Source of the DNA: Bog-793 sp963803025
GTDB lineage: Bacteria > Actinomycetota > Acidimicrobiia > Acidimicrobiales > Bog-793
Direction of reading: 5' to 3'
Length of the DNA: 64,000 nucleotides
NCBI GenBank assembly: GCA_963803025.1
Contig: CAWDKZ010000007.1
Location: 133,427-197,426 of the forward strand
Made by a program: the position numbers and the translations under genes. How positions within the stretch are numbered: position 1 is the first letter of the stretch; every line of letters starts with the position of its first letter. The notes under the pieces were generated by a model, which saw nothing but the letters and a program-made list of their open reading frames with translations, did not search any database and was not told the DNA's origin. This document shows, in pieces, positions 56,330-64,000 of this stretch.

Positions 56330-56374
56330 CTGGCAGTCAAGAGGTTCGCGGGTTCGAATCCCGTCGCCTCCACC
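56330..56374 (+). repeat. Right attachment repeat (copy of tRNA-Ala 3' half)
   Basis: Identical over 45 bp to 51018-51062, but lacking the 5' half of the tRNA, so it is not a functional tRNA gene. It marks the far junction of the island. Confidence 0.88.
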
Positions 56375-56407
56375 GAATGGCCTGTATCCCATTTAGTGGA
56401 CCACGTC

Positions 56408-56740
56408 TTAGGACAACGTGGCCTGGGGTTGGGGTGAGTGTAGGTCTTCGAATTCGCTCGGGGTGAGGTAGCCGAGCGCGCTGTGGCGCCGGGCTGGGTT
56501 GTAGAAGTGCTCGATGTAATCCGCGATGGCGACGGCGAGCTCGAGGTTGGTCCGCCAGCGTTGCCGGTCGAGCAGCTCGACCTGCATCGTCGACCAGAAC
56601 GACTCCGTCATCATGCTCACAGTCGAAGCAGTCGCCGATGGTTCCCATGGAGCTAACGAGTCCGAGGCGTCGGACGTTCTCGGTGAAGGCCCACGACGTG
56701 AACTGACTGAGTTCATTCGGTCGTGGCAACACCGGCTTGT
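56408..56740 (-). pseudogene. IS3-family transposase (OrfB) 3' fragment
   Basis: One minus-strand frame gives QFTSWAFTENVRRLGLVSSMGTIGDC, and the neighbouring frame gives MTESFWSTMQVELLDRQRWRTN and FYNPARRHSALGYLTPSEFEDL to the stop. These join into the IS3 integrase core end, separated by a frameshift near 56630. The 5' part is missing: the fragment is fused at about 56715 to an IS30 remnant. Confidence 0.8.
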
Positions 56741-57024
56741 TGGACCAATAGTAGGTGTTCGTCCAATGCCTCAGCCGGCGTCTTCCAGCCAAGTGTCTTG
56801 CGAGGCCGAGAGTTGAGTGCAGCAGCGACGGCCTCGATCTCCTCAACGCTCCATCGCGATAGATCGGTCCCTTTGGGGAAGTATTGGCGCAGCAAGCCAT
56901 TGGTGTTCTCGTTCGTGCCACGCTGCCAGGGGCTGTGGGGATCGGCGATGGCGTCGGCGAGCAGCGGGCGACGGATCTCGCGGTCATTGGGCTTGCGGAA
57001 CTTGATGTCGTAGTGGGTCGAGGT
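56713..57024 (-). pseudogene. IS30-family transposase 3' fragment
   Basis: Reading leftwards: HYDIKFRKPNDREIRRPLL, ADPHSPWQRGTNENTNGLLRQYFPKGTDLSRWS and LNSRPRKTLGWKTPAEALDE, ending VATTE-stop. This is the typical IS30 C-terminus. No start is present and the left part of the transposase is absent; the remnant abuts the stop of the regulator gene at 57025. Confidence 0.82.
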
Positions 57025-57324
57025 CTAGGTCAGGGGCCCCTTGGGAACGTTCGTGTCAACCAAGATCTCCAGCACTTCACCGATTGTCCGTTCTCGGCCG
57101 ATGGCTTCTCGTAGGGGCAGGTGGGCTTGAATCTCGTAGCGGTTGCGGCGGCCGTCCTTGTTCTTGACCACGTAGCCGGCCGAGGCCAGGTCGTTTACGA
57201 CGTCGAAGGCGGTGCGTTCGGTGATGCCCACCATCGTGGCGATGTCGCGCAACCGCACCCCGGGGTCGTGGGCGATGCACACAAGGACCCGGGCGTGCTT
57301 GGTGAGAAAACTCCACGCTGCCAT
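57025..57324 (-). CDS. Winged-helix transcriptional regulator
   Basis: 99 residues forming a single winged-helix domain (WSFLTKHARVLVCIAHDPGVRLRDIATMVGITERTAFDVVNDLASAGYVVKNKDGRRN) with a short C-terminal tail. It resembles small MarR/ArsR-like regulators without metal or ligand motifs I can see. It is divergent from hsp20 across an AT-rich gap containing inverted repeats, so it may control that promoter. Confidence 0.75.
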   Translation of the reverse strand: MAAWSFLTKHARVLVCIAHDPGVRLRDIATMVGITERTAFDVVNDLASAGYVVKNKDGRRNRYEIQAHLPLREAIGRERTIGEVLEILVDTNVPKGPLT

Positions 57325-57363
57325 CGCCGGAAAGTCTAGCCATATTTTTCTAGAAGTGAATTG

Positions 57364-57381
57364 CTAGTTCTGTACAACTAG
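57364..57381. promoter_or_regulatory. Inverted repeat upstream of hsp20
   Basis: CTAGTT (57364-57369) and AACTAG (57376-57381) with a 6-base spacer sit in the AT-rich gap between the winged-helix regulator and hsp20. A TCTAG/TCTAGA motif pair lies just to the left. Candidate operator for the neighbouring regulator. Confidence 0.5.
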
Positions 57382-57459
57382 AGTAGAGTAAGTTCCAGAT
57401 CCCGAGGCCCGCCTGTCGCCGACACCGAGTTGCTCGAGAGTCAGCGGAAGGATGCAGCC

Positions 57460-57900
57460 ATGTTGATGCGATTCGAACCATTGAGTGAGTTCGACCAGAT
57501 CACCGAGCAGTTGAAGAGAGAACGTCGGGCTTGGCAGATCCCGGTCGACGCGTACCGCCGGGGCGACGAGTTCAAGGTCCTGCTCGACCTACCGGGCATC
57601 GATCCGGGCTCCATCGAGCTGACCGTCGACAACGACGTCCTCAGCGTGCGAGGCACGCGCGCCTGGCTCCGGTTCGACGACGACCAGATCGCGATTACGG
57701 AGCGCCCGAAGGGCGAGTTCAGCCGCCAGCTGTTCCTCGGGGAGAGCCTCGATCGCGACAAGATCACGGCCTCCTACGAAGACGGCGTGCTCACCGTCAC
57801 CATCCCGGTGATCGCACAGGTCAAGCCCCGTAAGGTCAAGATCGCTCACGCGGGAATCGAGGCAAAAACCATCGCTCCAGCATCGGCGGCCTCCGTTTGA
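57460..57900 (+). CDS. Hsp20/alpha-crystallin small heat-shock protein
   Basis: 146 residues from the ATG at 57460, which has GGAAGG nine bases upstream. The alpha-crystallin domain runs from WQIPVDAYRRGDEFKVLLDLPGIDPGSIELTVDNDVLSVRG to YEDGVLTVTIPV, with the RQLFLGESLD loop. Small heat-shock proteins hold unfolding proteins in the cytoplasm. The N-terminal start MLMRFEPLSEFDQITEQL is typical of the actinobacterial Hsp18 group. A perfect terminator follows, so it is monocistronic. Confidence 0.92.
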   Translation: MLMRFEPLSEFDQITEQLKRERRAWQIPVDAYRRGDEFKVLLDLPGIDPGSIELTVDNDVLSVRGTRAWLRFDDDQIAITERPKGEFSRQLFLGESLDRDKITASYEDGVLTVTIPVIAQVKPRKVKIAHAGIEAKTIAPASAASV

Positions 57901-57917
57901 GGACATGACTTCTGGCT

Positions 57918-57956
57918 CAATGAAATCGGCTCCCTGCAGGGGAGCCGATTTCATTG
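57918..57956 (+). terminator. Rho-independent terminator of hsp20
   Basis: CAATGAAATCGGCTCCC (57918-57934) and its exact complement at 57940-57956 make a 17-bp stem with a 5-base loop, 18 bp after the stop. The A-rich left arm and T-containing right arm would terminate in both directions. Confidence 0.85.
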
Positions 57957-58261
57957 ATGGTGCACCCGCCCGATTGTGCGGCGCGGACTCACGATGGCAA
58001 CTTGGAGAGCTCGAACGCGTTGATTAGCGACCGTGAATTCTCCTGTCACTGCCGAGGCTGAGGCGCCGCGATCAGCGTGTCCCCAGGTGTAAGGCGCCAA
58101 ACCAGGGTCACGCCAGCGAGAAGAGCGGACGCTGCGACCCGGACAACCGAAGGTCATCTCACAGCCGCGCTCGTGATTGAGGAGCTGCACCTCTTGGCAG
58201 GCATCGCACGCATGCCACCGGTGGCCACTGGTCGCCGCCGTGTGCAACCAAAACGGAAATT
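57957..58261. other. Intergenic region without a supported gene
   Basis: About 300 bp between the hsp20 terminator and an IS1182-type tail. Short frames on both strands show no domain. Likely decayed DNA. Confidence 0.4.
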
Positions 58262-58451
58262 GGGTGCTGATGAGGTAGTGGGCCCTCGGGAGCGTCCCGA
58301 GGAGGGAACGACACCTGTGGTCAAAAGACCTGCCAGCGCGGCCGGTTCTCACCCTCAACTCCGGCTCTTCGGTGTGGGTTTACCCCCGAGGGCCCAGCCA
58401 CACGTTACGCGTCTGGTCGTTCAGCTGAAAGGAGATTGTCCAGCACCGTCC
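58262..58451 (+). mobile_element. Solo 3' tail of an IS1182-type element
   Basis: From TAGTGGGCCCTCGGGAG (58276) to CAGCACCGTCC (58451) the sequence aligns with the non-coding end of the element at 21666-21835, including patches such as TTCTCACCCTCAACTCCGG, GGCTCTTCG and CTGAAAGG..TTGTCCA. There is no transposase. TGGGCCCTCGGG (58279-58290) and CCCGAGGGCCCA (58385-58396) are perfect 12-bp inverted arms, so the tail can fold. Confidence 0.65.
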
Positions 58452-58692
58452 TGACGACGACCACCTGGACTGACAGCTGCTCACTCCCCGCCGCAGCGGT
58501 ACGGCGGACATTGCTGTTGAGGTGTTTGCCGGGGCACCGTAGATCAAGGGCACTGGGGCCGGAGTGGATGTCGCCGAGCCCAAACGCGGGCGGATCTGAG
58601 CAGACTGCGTTGAAGTCAGCTTGTGCCCGCATTGCACGATCGGCTATTCGTCCTCAAGTGCGAACCGCGTCCAAAGAACTATCGTCTGGCCG

Positions 58693-59709
58693 ATGAGCCA
58701 CAGGGCCGACCCACGTGAGCTGTTCCAGCGCTTCGAGGGCAACCCGATCCTGCGTCCGCACGACTTCCCCAAGATGGTCAACGCGGTGTTCAACCCGGGC
58801 GCCACAGTCGTCGACGGCCGAACGCTGTTGCTGTTACGCGTCGAGTACCGCACCGGTCTCTCCTCTCTCGTTGTGGCGACCAGCAAGGACGGTCTGACGG
58901 GTTGGGAGATCGACCCGGTTCGGGGACTGCAGCCACGGTCGGACCGTTTCGAGGAGCACTGGGGGATCGAGGACCCGAGGATCACCCGAGTCGGTGACGA
59001 GTACTTCGTCGTCTATGTCGGGTACTCCACCGCTGGGCCGCTCGTCTGTCTGGCTAAGACGCGTGACTTCGTGCAATGGGAGCGGAGCGGTATCCTCCAG
59101 CCGCCCGAGGACAAAGACGCCGCACTTTTCCCGACGACCTTCGATGGACGGTGGGCGCTGATTCACAGGCCGGCACCGGCGATGTCGGGGTTGGGCGCTC
59201 ACATCTGGCTGTCGTTCAGCCCCGATCTACGCCACTGGGGTGACGCCCGCGTGCTGCTCGCGGCACGGCACGGTGGTTGGTGGGACGCCAACAAGGTGGG
59301 GCTCGGGCCCCCGCCGCTCCTCACCAAGGATGGTTGGTTGCTTTGCTACCACGGGGTGCGGGTCACTGCAGCCGGGTCGATCTACCGGCTCGGGTTGGCA
59401 TTGCTGGACAGGAACGACCCGACCAGGGTTCTGGCGCGCGGAAACGAGTGGGTGTTCGGTCCCCACGAACCCTACGAACAATCGGGTGACGTGCCCGACG
59501 TCGTGTTCCCGTGCGGTTGGGTCCTGCGCGACGACGGCGACACCCTGCACGTCTACTACGGCGCTGCGGACAGCGTGGTCTGCCTGGCCGAGGCGAGTCT
59601 GGAGAAGCTGCTCAGCCACCTCGAAGAGCACCCGTACCCGCTGGACGAAGAGCACCCGTACCCCGCGCCTGCCGTTGGACGCCCACTGATCGCCGATGTG
59701 GCGACGTAG
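58693..59709 (+). CDS. GH130-family glycoside phosphorylase/hydrolase
   Basis: 338 residues in the five-bladed GH130 fold: NPILRPHDFPKMVNAVFNPGATVVDGRTLLLLRVE, HWGIEDPRITRVGDEYFVVYVGYS, DAALFPTTFDGRWALIHRP and VVFPCGWVLRDDGDTLHVYYGAADSV. The conserved Asp in the EDPRI motif is the expected catalytic acid. GH130 enzymes mostly phosphorolyse beta-1,4- or beta-1,2-mannosides. There is no signal peptide, so it acts in the cytoplasm. It is upstream of a GT4 and a second GH130. Confidence 0.88.
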   Translation: MSHRADPRELFQRFEGNPILRPHDFPKMVNAVFNPGATVVDGRTLLLLRVEYRTGLSSLVVATSKDGLTGWEIDPVRGLQPRSDRFEEHWGIEDPRITRVGDEYFVVYVGYSTAGPLVCLAKTRDFVQWERSGILQPPEDKDAALFPTTFDGRWALIHRPAPAMSGLGAHIWLSFSPDLRHWGDARVLLAARHGGWWDANKVGLGPPPLLTKDGWLLCYHGVRVTAAGSIYRLGLALLDRNDPTRVLARGNEWVFGPHEPYEQSGDVPDVVFPCGWVLRDDGDTLHVYYGAADSVVCLAEASLEKLLSHLEEHPYPLDEEHPYPAPAVGRPLIADVAT

Positions 59710-60227
59710 TGGGCGGAGGGTAGGTCACCCGGACCAGCGTTGTCGACGCCGCCGGTGAGCAGCCGGTCGAGTTCCTCGCGCACGAGCACGGACGGGGGTA
59801 GCTTCCTCATTGGCCTGGGCCTGCTTGTCATTGGTTCGCGCTAACGACACGGTTGCTCAGGCCGAACCCATTTACAGGGAAGTCAGCACGTCATCCCGTC
59901 ACGCTGCCGACCTAGTCGGTTTGCTCGGCGCTGCAATACGGGGCGAGCTCACCCTGCCTGACCTTCCCCCTCGGGAGACCGGGCCCGTTGACAGGTTCGG
60001 GGCCAGCTTGGACGGGGCGGGCCATGAGACGGCCGCAGCCGACCCGACTCCAGTCGCCTCGCCGCGCCATGGCAGTATCGCGCCCGGACGTTGGGATAAC
60101 GGGGTAGTCTTGTCCTGGTAGTTCCCCTTGGAAGAGTCGCTTCGCTTGGGCAGGACGGTCGTCTAGGACCACCGGTTATCGCCCCGTGCAGGTTTGACGC
60201 CTCGACCGAGCAACTTCGAGGAGTCCC
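59710..60227. other. Gap between carbohydrate genes, possibly decayed
   Basis: About 520 bp. Open frames exist on both strands (for example 59810-60121), but none has a domain or good start context. A minus-strand stretch near 59760-59810 faintly resembles a transposase N-terminus. The promoter of the GT4 operon is presumably near 60180-60220. Confidence 0.4.
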
Positions 60228-61412
60228 ATGCGCGTCCCGGGTTTACCCCTTCCGCCGTTTGGCGGAGAGCGCTTTCGCACCCCGTCTTTCGGGATACTCA
60301 GCACCTACCCCCCGACCGCATGCGGGATGGCGACATTCAGCGTCGCTCTTGCCCACGGCTTGGTTGTAAACGGTGCCGAGGTGAGCGTCGTGCGAGTGGC
60401 GGACGGATCGCCCGCTTCCAGCCAGCGGGTCATCGGAGAACTCGTAAATGGTTCCCCCCAGTCCGTGGCAGCGAGCTCGGAACTGCTCAACCGGTGCGAC
60501 GTGGCGATCGTGCAGCACGAGTACGGCCTCTATGGTGGCCCCGATGGCGACGAGGTGCTGGACGTCCTCGGTGGCCTCCACATCCCGTCCATCGTGATCG
60601 CCCACACGATTCTCAGTAACCCCACTGCGCACCAACGGTCCATTCTCGTCGCGATCGCCGCGATAGCGGACCGGGTGATCGTCATGTCGGACGCGGCCCG
60701 AGACAGACTTTGCAACCAGTTCAACGTCGACCCAGCGATTGTCGAGACCATCCCACACGGGGCGGCGATCCCTACGGGTCGAGCCTGGCACGAGCCCGCG
60801 GCTCGGCCGATGATCTTGACCTGGGGCCTCATCGGACCGGGCAAAGGCATCGAGCGGGTGATCGACGCGATGCGGTCATTGCATCGCCTTCCGGCGCGAC
60901 CTCGTTACCTCGTAGCGGGCCAGACCCATCCGAAGGTGCTCGCCCTCGACGGCGAGGCTTACCGTCATGCCCGTATCGAACAGGCCTTAAGCAACGGGGT
61001 TGGAGACTCGGTCTTCTTCGACGCCGCCTACCGGGATGTGGCGTCCCTCACGGCACTGATCCAGTCGTGCGCTGTAGTCGTACTGCCCTACGACTCTGTG
61101 GACCAGGTGACCTCCGGCGTGCTCGTTGAGGCCATCGCGGCGGGCAGGCCGGTGGTTGCCACGGCTTTTCCCCACGCCGTCGAGTTGTTGGCGAGCGGGG
61201 CGGGCATCGTCGTCGACCGTGACGACCCGGCAGCGCTGGTCCTAGCCCTGCGCCGGGTGCTCGTCGAACCGGGGCTCGCTAACCGTATGGCGGCGGAAGC
61301 ATCACGACTGGCGCCGAGCATGGGCTGGTCGGTGGTCGCGGGAGCATACGTGGACCTGGCGAATCGCCTTCTTAGCGAAAGCCTGGCAAGCGAAAGCCTG
61401 GCATTGGTGTGA
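60228..61412 (+). CDS. GT4-family glycosyltransferase
   Basis: 394 residues with the GT-B fold. N-terminal domain: FGILSTYPPTACGMATFSVALAHGL and VAIVQHEYGLYGGPDGDEVLDVL. C-terminal nucleotide-sugar site: PMILTWGLIGPGKGIERVIDAM and VLPYDSVDQVTSGVLVEAIAAGRPVVATAFPHAVELL, in which the E-x7-E motif is altered but recognisable. It likely uses GDP-mannose or UDP-glucose in the cytoplasm. A short direct repeat encodes the terminal SLASESLA. The next gene overlaps by four bases (GTGA). Confidence 0.87.
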   Translation: MRVPGLPLPPFGGERFRTPSFGILSTYPPTACGMATFSVALAHGLVVNGAEVSVVRVADGSPASSQRVIGELVNGSPQSVAASSELLNRCDVAIVQHEYGLYGGPDGDEVLDVLGGLHIPSIVIAHTILSNPTAHQRSILVAIAAIADRVIVMSDAARDRLCNQFNVDPAIVETIPHGAAIPTGRAWHEPAARPMILTWGLIGPGKGIERVIDAMRSLHRLPARPRYLVAGQTHPKVLALDGEAYRHARIEQALSNGVGDSVFFDAAYRDVASLTALIQSCAVVVLPYDSVDQVTSGVLVEAIAAGRPVVATAFPHAVELLASGAGIVVDRDDPAALVLALRRVLVEPGLANRMAAEASRLAPSMGWSVVAGAYVDLANRLLSESLASESLALV

Positions 61413-62427
61413 CCGGCATGGTGGAGCCCAACTTCGACCACATCTGCCGAATGGGGGACGATCGGGGCACCTTCGAGCACGCCCGATACGGCGAGCCCAG
61501 GCGACAGCTCGGCTACTGCACCGACGACATGGCGCGGATCCTCGTCGTCGCTACACGAGAACCCATCGCCACTCAGGCGGTACGCGACCTCGCCAGGACC
61601 AGCCTCCGGTTCCTGATCGACGCGCAGGGCGTCGACGGCAGTTACCGGAACCGGTTGAGTCGGCGAGGACGCTGGGAGGACCGCCCGGCGGTGGAGGACT
61701 GCTGGGGCAGGAGCATCTGGGGCCTCGGCACCGCGGCATCGCACAGCGACGACGGTTGGCTACGCGACTTGGCCAGAGCAGAGTTCGAGCGCGCGGCACG
61801 ACAGCGCTCGCCCCACCCGCGGCGATGGCGTTCGCCGCGCTGGGAGCAGCCGAGTTACTTGACGCGGAGCCCAACCATCGTGCGGCACACGCACTGCTGA
61901 CCGATGCTGCGGACCGCATGGCGCCTCCCCACGCCGATGTCGCCTGGCCCTGGCCGGAGGCTCGACTCCACTACGCCAACGCCGTCCTGCCGGAGGCGAT
62001 GATCGCCGCTGGTGCGGCGCTGGACCGACCGATGTTGGCGCAATACGGCCTTGATCTCCTGGCGTGGCTGCTTGACCACGAGACGGTGGGCGGCCACCTG
62101 TCGGTCACGCCCGTGAGCGGCGCAGGTCCCGGCGACTTCCGGCCCGCGTTCGACCAGCAGCCCATTGAGGTGGCCGCGCTCGCCGACGCTTGCGCTCGCG
62201 CGGCGACCGTCGACGGCGACCGGCGTTGGGTTGACGGGCTCGTCGCCGCAGAGGCCTGGTTCCTCGGAGACAACGACGGACAACACGTCATGTGGGACCC
62301 GGACACGGGAGGTGGCTTCGACGGTCTTACGCCTAACGGGCCCAACCTCAACCAGGGCACCGAATCGACGCTGGCTCTGCTCTCGACGCTGCAACATGCG
62401 CATCGACTCGTGATGGCACCGCGGTGA
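61409..62427 (+). pseudogene. Alpha/alpha-toroid carbohydrate protein, split by one frameshift
   Basis: The first frame (GTG 61409) reads NFDHICRMGDDRGTFEHARYGEPRRQLGYCTDDMARILVV and WEDRPAVEDCWGRSIWGLGTAA. It then runs out of register at about 61800-61820. The second frame continues without a gap: AMAFAALGAAELLDAEPNHRAAHALL, HYANAVLPEAMIAAGAAL and FDQQPIEVAALADACARA to 62427. Together they give about 339 residues of a helical toroid like those of AGE/GH127-type proteins, often encoded next to a GT4 in such clusters. A single indel separates them, so it is either a recent mutation or a sequencing error. Stop and next start overlap (GTGA). Confidence 0.78.
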
Positions 62428-63938
62428 GACCGGCGGTCACCGACGGTGTCCGGCGCAGCCCTCGGCGCCTCACGTCGGACCCATCTCGGGTCGTCACGAT
62501 GCTGTTCGTGCCGGGGCAAGAACGATTCGGCCGAGAGGAGCCTCGCACCTCAGCTGTGGCGGCTCGCATCCTGGCGCTCGATGACGACGAAGTGGAGCGG
62601 TCTCTAGATGACGTCGCCGCCCGGTTCGAATGCCGTCACCGCGACCTCATCGATACGTTCCGGCGGCACGCCGATGAGCTCGCCGAACGCCTCGATCCTC
62701 GGTGCGAGATCTCCGAGACACGTCGGCTGCTACTCGGTGCCACGTTCACCAACGAGTACGCAGTCGAAGGCGCGGCACTCTGCAACCCCAGCATGGTGGC
62801 CCATCCCGACCAGACCGGCCTACCCGCGGGCAGCTTGCGCTTTGTGATGAGCGTCCGGGCGATCGGAGAGGGACATCGATCCTCCATCGAGTTCCGGACG
62901 GGAACGGTCGACGATGGCGGCGAAGTCGAGATCGAGGTCGCACCACCGTTCGCGACGAGGGGAGTGACTGAACCCATCCCGCTCAACGCCGCCGTCTTCC
63001 GGAGTGAACTTCGTCGACTCCGCAGCGACGGGGAGAGCGCCGACTACGTCCTCGAAGCGCTCGGTCAGCACTTCACCGTGGCTGAGTTCGAGGAGCGGCT
63101 GGGCCGACTTCAGGGCCAGTTGGCGACCCACAGACAGGACGGGTCGATCATCTCACTCATGCGCACGATCGCCGAGCGGACCTACGGTGTCCGCTTCTCG
63201 ACGGACACGTCGCTGGCCGAGCGAGTCCTCCTGCCGGCCATGGGAGCCGAACGCAACGGCATGGAAGACGCCCGGTTCGTGCGGTTTGAGCACCAGGACC
63301 TGACCGTTTCCTACTTCGCCACTTACACGGCCTATAACGGCGTCGACATCGCTCAACAGCTTCTGGAGACGACGGACTTCCGCGCCTTCACCTCCTCGCC
63401 CATCGTCAACCTCGCGGCCAACAAGGGCCTCGCGCTGTTTCCTCGCCAAATCGACGGCCGCTTCGCGGCCCTATCCAGGTCCGACCACGAGACGAACACG
63501 GTTATCTTCTCTGAGAACCTGCGTATTTGGGAGAACGCGCTTCCGTACCAGGTGCCTACCCAGACCTGGGATGTGCTCCAGCTCGGCAACTGCGGCTCGC
63601 CGATCGAGACTGACGCTGGCTGGCTTGTGATCACCCACGGCGTCGGCCCGATGCGTACCTACAACATCGGCGCCATACTTCTCGATCTCGAGGACCCGAC
63701 CCGGATCATCGGCCAGCTCCGCGAGCCACTGCTCAGCCCGGCTCCCGACGAACAGGACGGCTATGTGCCGAACGTCGTCTACTCCTGCGGCGCCCTCGTC
63801 CACGCCGGCACCCTGATCCTCCCCTACGGCATCGGCGACTCCGCCATCGGCGTAGCCACGCTGCCGATGCCCGTGCTGCTTGCCGCCCTTGCCGCCGGCG
63901 CTCCGGCACGGTCGAGCAGCAGCGCGAACCCGCGGTAA
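62424..63938 (+). CDS. Large GH130-family glycosidase-like protein
   Basis: 504 residues from a GTG overlapping the previous stop. An N-terminal helical extension (about 1-100) precedes a beta-propeller with LLGATFTNEYAVEGAALCNPSMVAHPD, MEDARFVRFEHQDLTVSYFATYTAY, ANKGLALFPRQIDGRFAALSRSDHE and PNVVYSCGALVHAGTLILPYGIGDS. The MEDARF motif replaces the EDPRI of the smaller paralogue at 58.7 kb, keeping the Glu-Asp pair. It is a distinct GH130 subgroup with unknown linkage specificity. Confidence 0.82.
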   Translation: MRPAVTDGVRRSPRRLTSDPSRVVTMLFVPGQERFGREEPRTSAVAARILALDDDEVERSLDDVAARFECRHRDLIDTFRRHADELAERLDPRCEISETRRLLLGATFTNEYAVEGAALCNPSMVAHPDQTGLPAGSLRFVMSVRAIGEGHRSSIEFRTGTVDDGGEVEIEVAPPFATRGVTEPIPLNAAVFRSELRRLRSDGESADYVLEALGQHFTVAEFEERLGRLQGQLATHRQDGSIISLMRTIAERTYGVRFSTDTSLAERVLLPAMGAERNGMEDARFVRFEHQDLTVSYFATYTAYNGVDIAQQLLETTDFRAFTSSPIVNLAANKGLALFPRQIDGRFAALSRSDHETNTVIFSENLRIWENALPYQVPTQTWDVLQLGNCGSPIETDAGWLVITHGVGPMRTYNIGAILLDLEDPTRIIGQLREPLLSPAPDEQDGYVPNVVYSCGALVHAGTLILPYGIGDSAIGVATLPMPVLLAALAAGAPARSSSSANPR

Positions 63939-63942
63939 CGGG

Positions 63943-64000
63943 ATGGCAATGTCGACCGGCGAAGACCTGAGCGGACCAGAGCTTGTCGATCGATATGTGG
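63943..64000 (+). CDS. Start of a gene running off the window
   Basis: The ATG at 63943, four bases after the GH130 stop, begins MAMSTGEDLSGPELVDRYV and is open to the edge; ATG 63949 is the alternative. Too short to assign. Probably the next member of the carbohydrate operon. Confidence 0.5.
   Translation, partial: MAMSTGEDLSGPELVDRYV

Larger units (their letters stand above)
51018..56374. mobile_element. 5.3-kb genomic island integrated in tRNA-Ala
   Basis: Bounded by two identical 45-bp direct copies of the 3' half of tRNA-Ala. Cargo: an IS3 transposase scrap, an MMPL transporter with a divergent TetR regulator, and a RES/Xre toxin-antitoxin pair. No integrase or excisionase is present between the repeats, so the island is either a mobilisable element using a helper recombinase, or a shrunken remnant kept by its toxin-antitoxin pair and efflux cargo. 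Confidence 0.78.

Noticed and set aside
51267..56402. GGTCCACTAA at 51267 and its inverted copy at 56393 as possible element ends
   Set aside because: Only 10 bp. The second lies just past the 3' end of an IS3 remnant and fits a terminal-repeat fragment; the 45-bp tRNA repeat explains the island better.
59556..59831. Minus-strand segment (VREELDRLLTGGVDN) as an IS256-like transposase start
   Set aside because: Resemblance is limited to about 15 residues and the downstream sequence shows no transposase domain.

Overview
The window is GC-rich chromosomal DNA from an actinobacterium. Markers are the dapA-rnj-ftsK neighbourhood, a SufU-type Suf cluster, homodimeric AceE, a PAC2-family protein, frequent GTG/TTG starts and ATGA/GTGA overlaps. 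The gene set would suit a free-living Acidimicrobiia-like lineage, but that placement is inference because no rRNA is present.

Layout. 1-1.2 kb: a decayed small membrane-protein gene. 1.4-4.0 kb: dapA and RNase J, followed by an IS1182-family element and a 94-bp MITE-like repeat. 5.7-10.8 kb: a FliA/WhiG-type sigma factor, a membrane GGDEF-EAL protein, and a convergent two-gene unit made of an AdoMet-decarboxylase-like protein and a GNAT/autoinducer-synthase-like protein. 10.8-14.8 kb: an IS1595 transposase, an IS1634 element with identifiable ends and a trypsin-like protease. 15.1-18.7 kb: a Gfo/Idh/MocA oxidoreductase and ftsK. 18.7-22.0 kb: a dead IS66 copy split by an IS1182-family element that left a CTAG duplication. 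22.1-27.9 kb: a methyltransferase, thrB, a GNAT, sufC-sufS-sufU without sufB/sufD, and a metallo-beta-lactamase-fold hydrolase. 28.2-30.5 kb: a large secreted NHL/FN3 repeat protein. 30.57-30.81 kb: a compact candidate RNA gene with a near-perfect Shine-Dalgarno sequence, a 14-codon ORF, an anti-SD arm and a terminator. 30.9-39.2 kb: 2-oxoacid dehydrogenase and lipoate genes (aceE, lpd, E2, and a LipB-LipA fusion), interrupted by rnhA and a cysD pseudogene. 39.2-42.0 kb: M24 peptidase, PAC2 protein and HAD phosphatase. 42.2-47.8 kb: a MacAB-like export operon with unusual accessory proteins. 47.9-50.6 kb: leuS.

At 51.0 kb lies tRNA-Ala(GGC). A 45-bp copy of its 3' half recurs at 56.33 kb. The 5.3 kb between the copies carries an MMPL transporter, a divergent TetR regulator with a palindromic operator, and a RES/Xre toxin-antitoxin pair. 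This is an island in a tRNA gene, with no integrase visible. Beyond it are IS3 and IS30 remnants, a winged-helix regulator divergent from hsp20, a stand-alone 3' tail of an IS1182-type element, and a carbohydrate cluster (GH130, GT4, a frameshifted alpha/alpha-toroid protein, a second GH130) running to the right edge.

The genes work together in a few clear modules. LipBA would make the lipoyl groups that the E2 needs, and AceE, E2 and Lpd form one complex. SufC/S/U supply sulfur and energy for Fe-S assembly, which LipA also depends on. Adaptor, ATPase and permease form one tripartite exporter. The GH130/GT4 genes look like an intracellular mannoside-type glycan turnover unit next to a small heat-shock protein.
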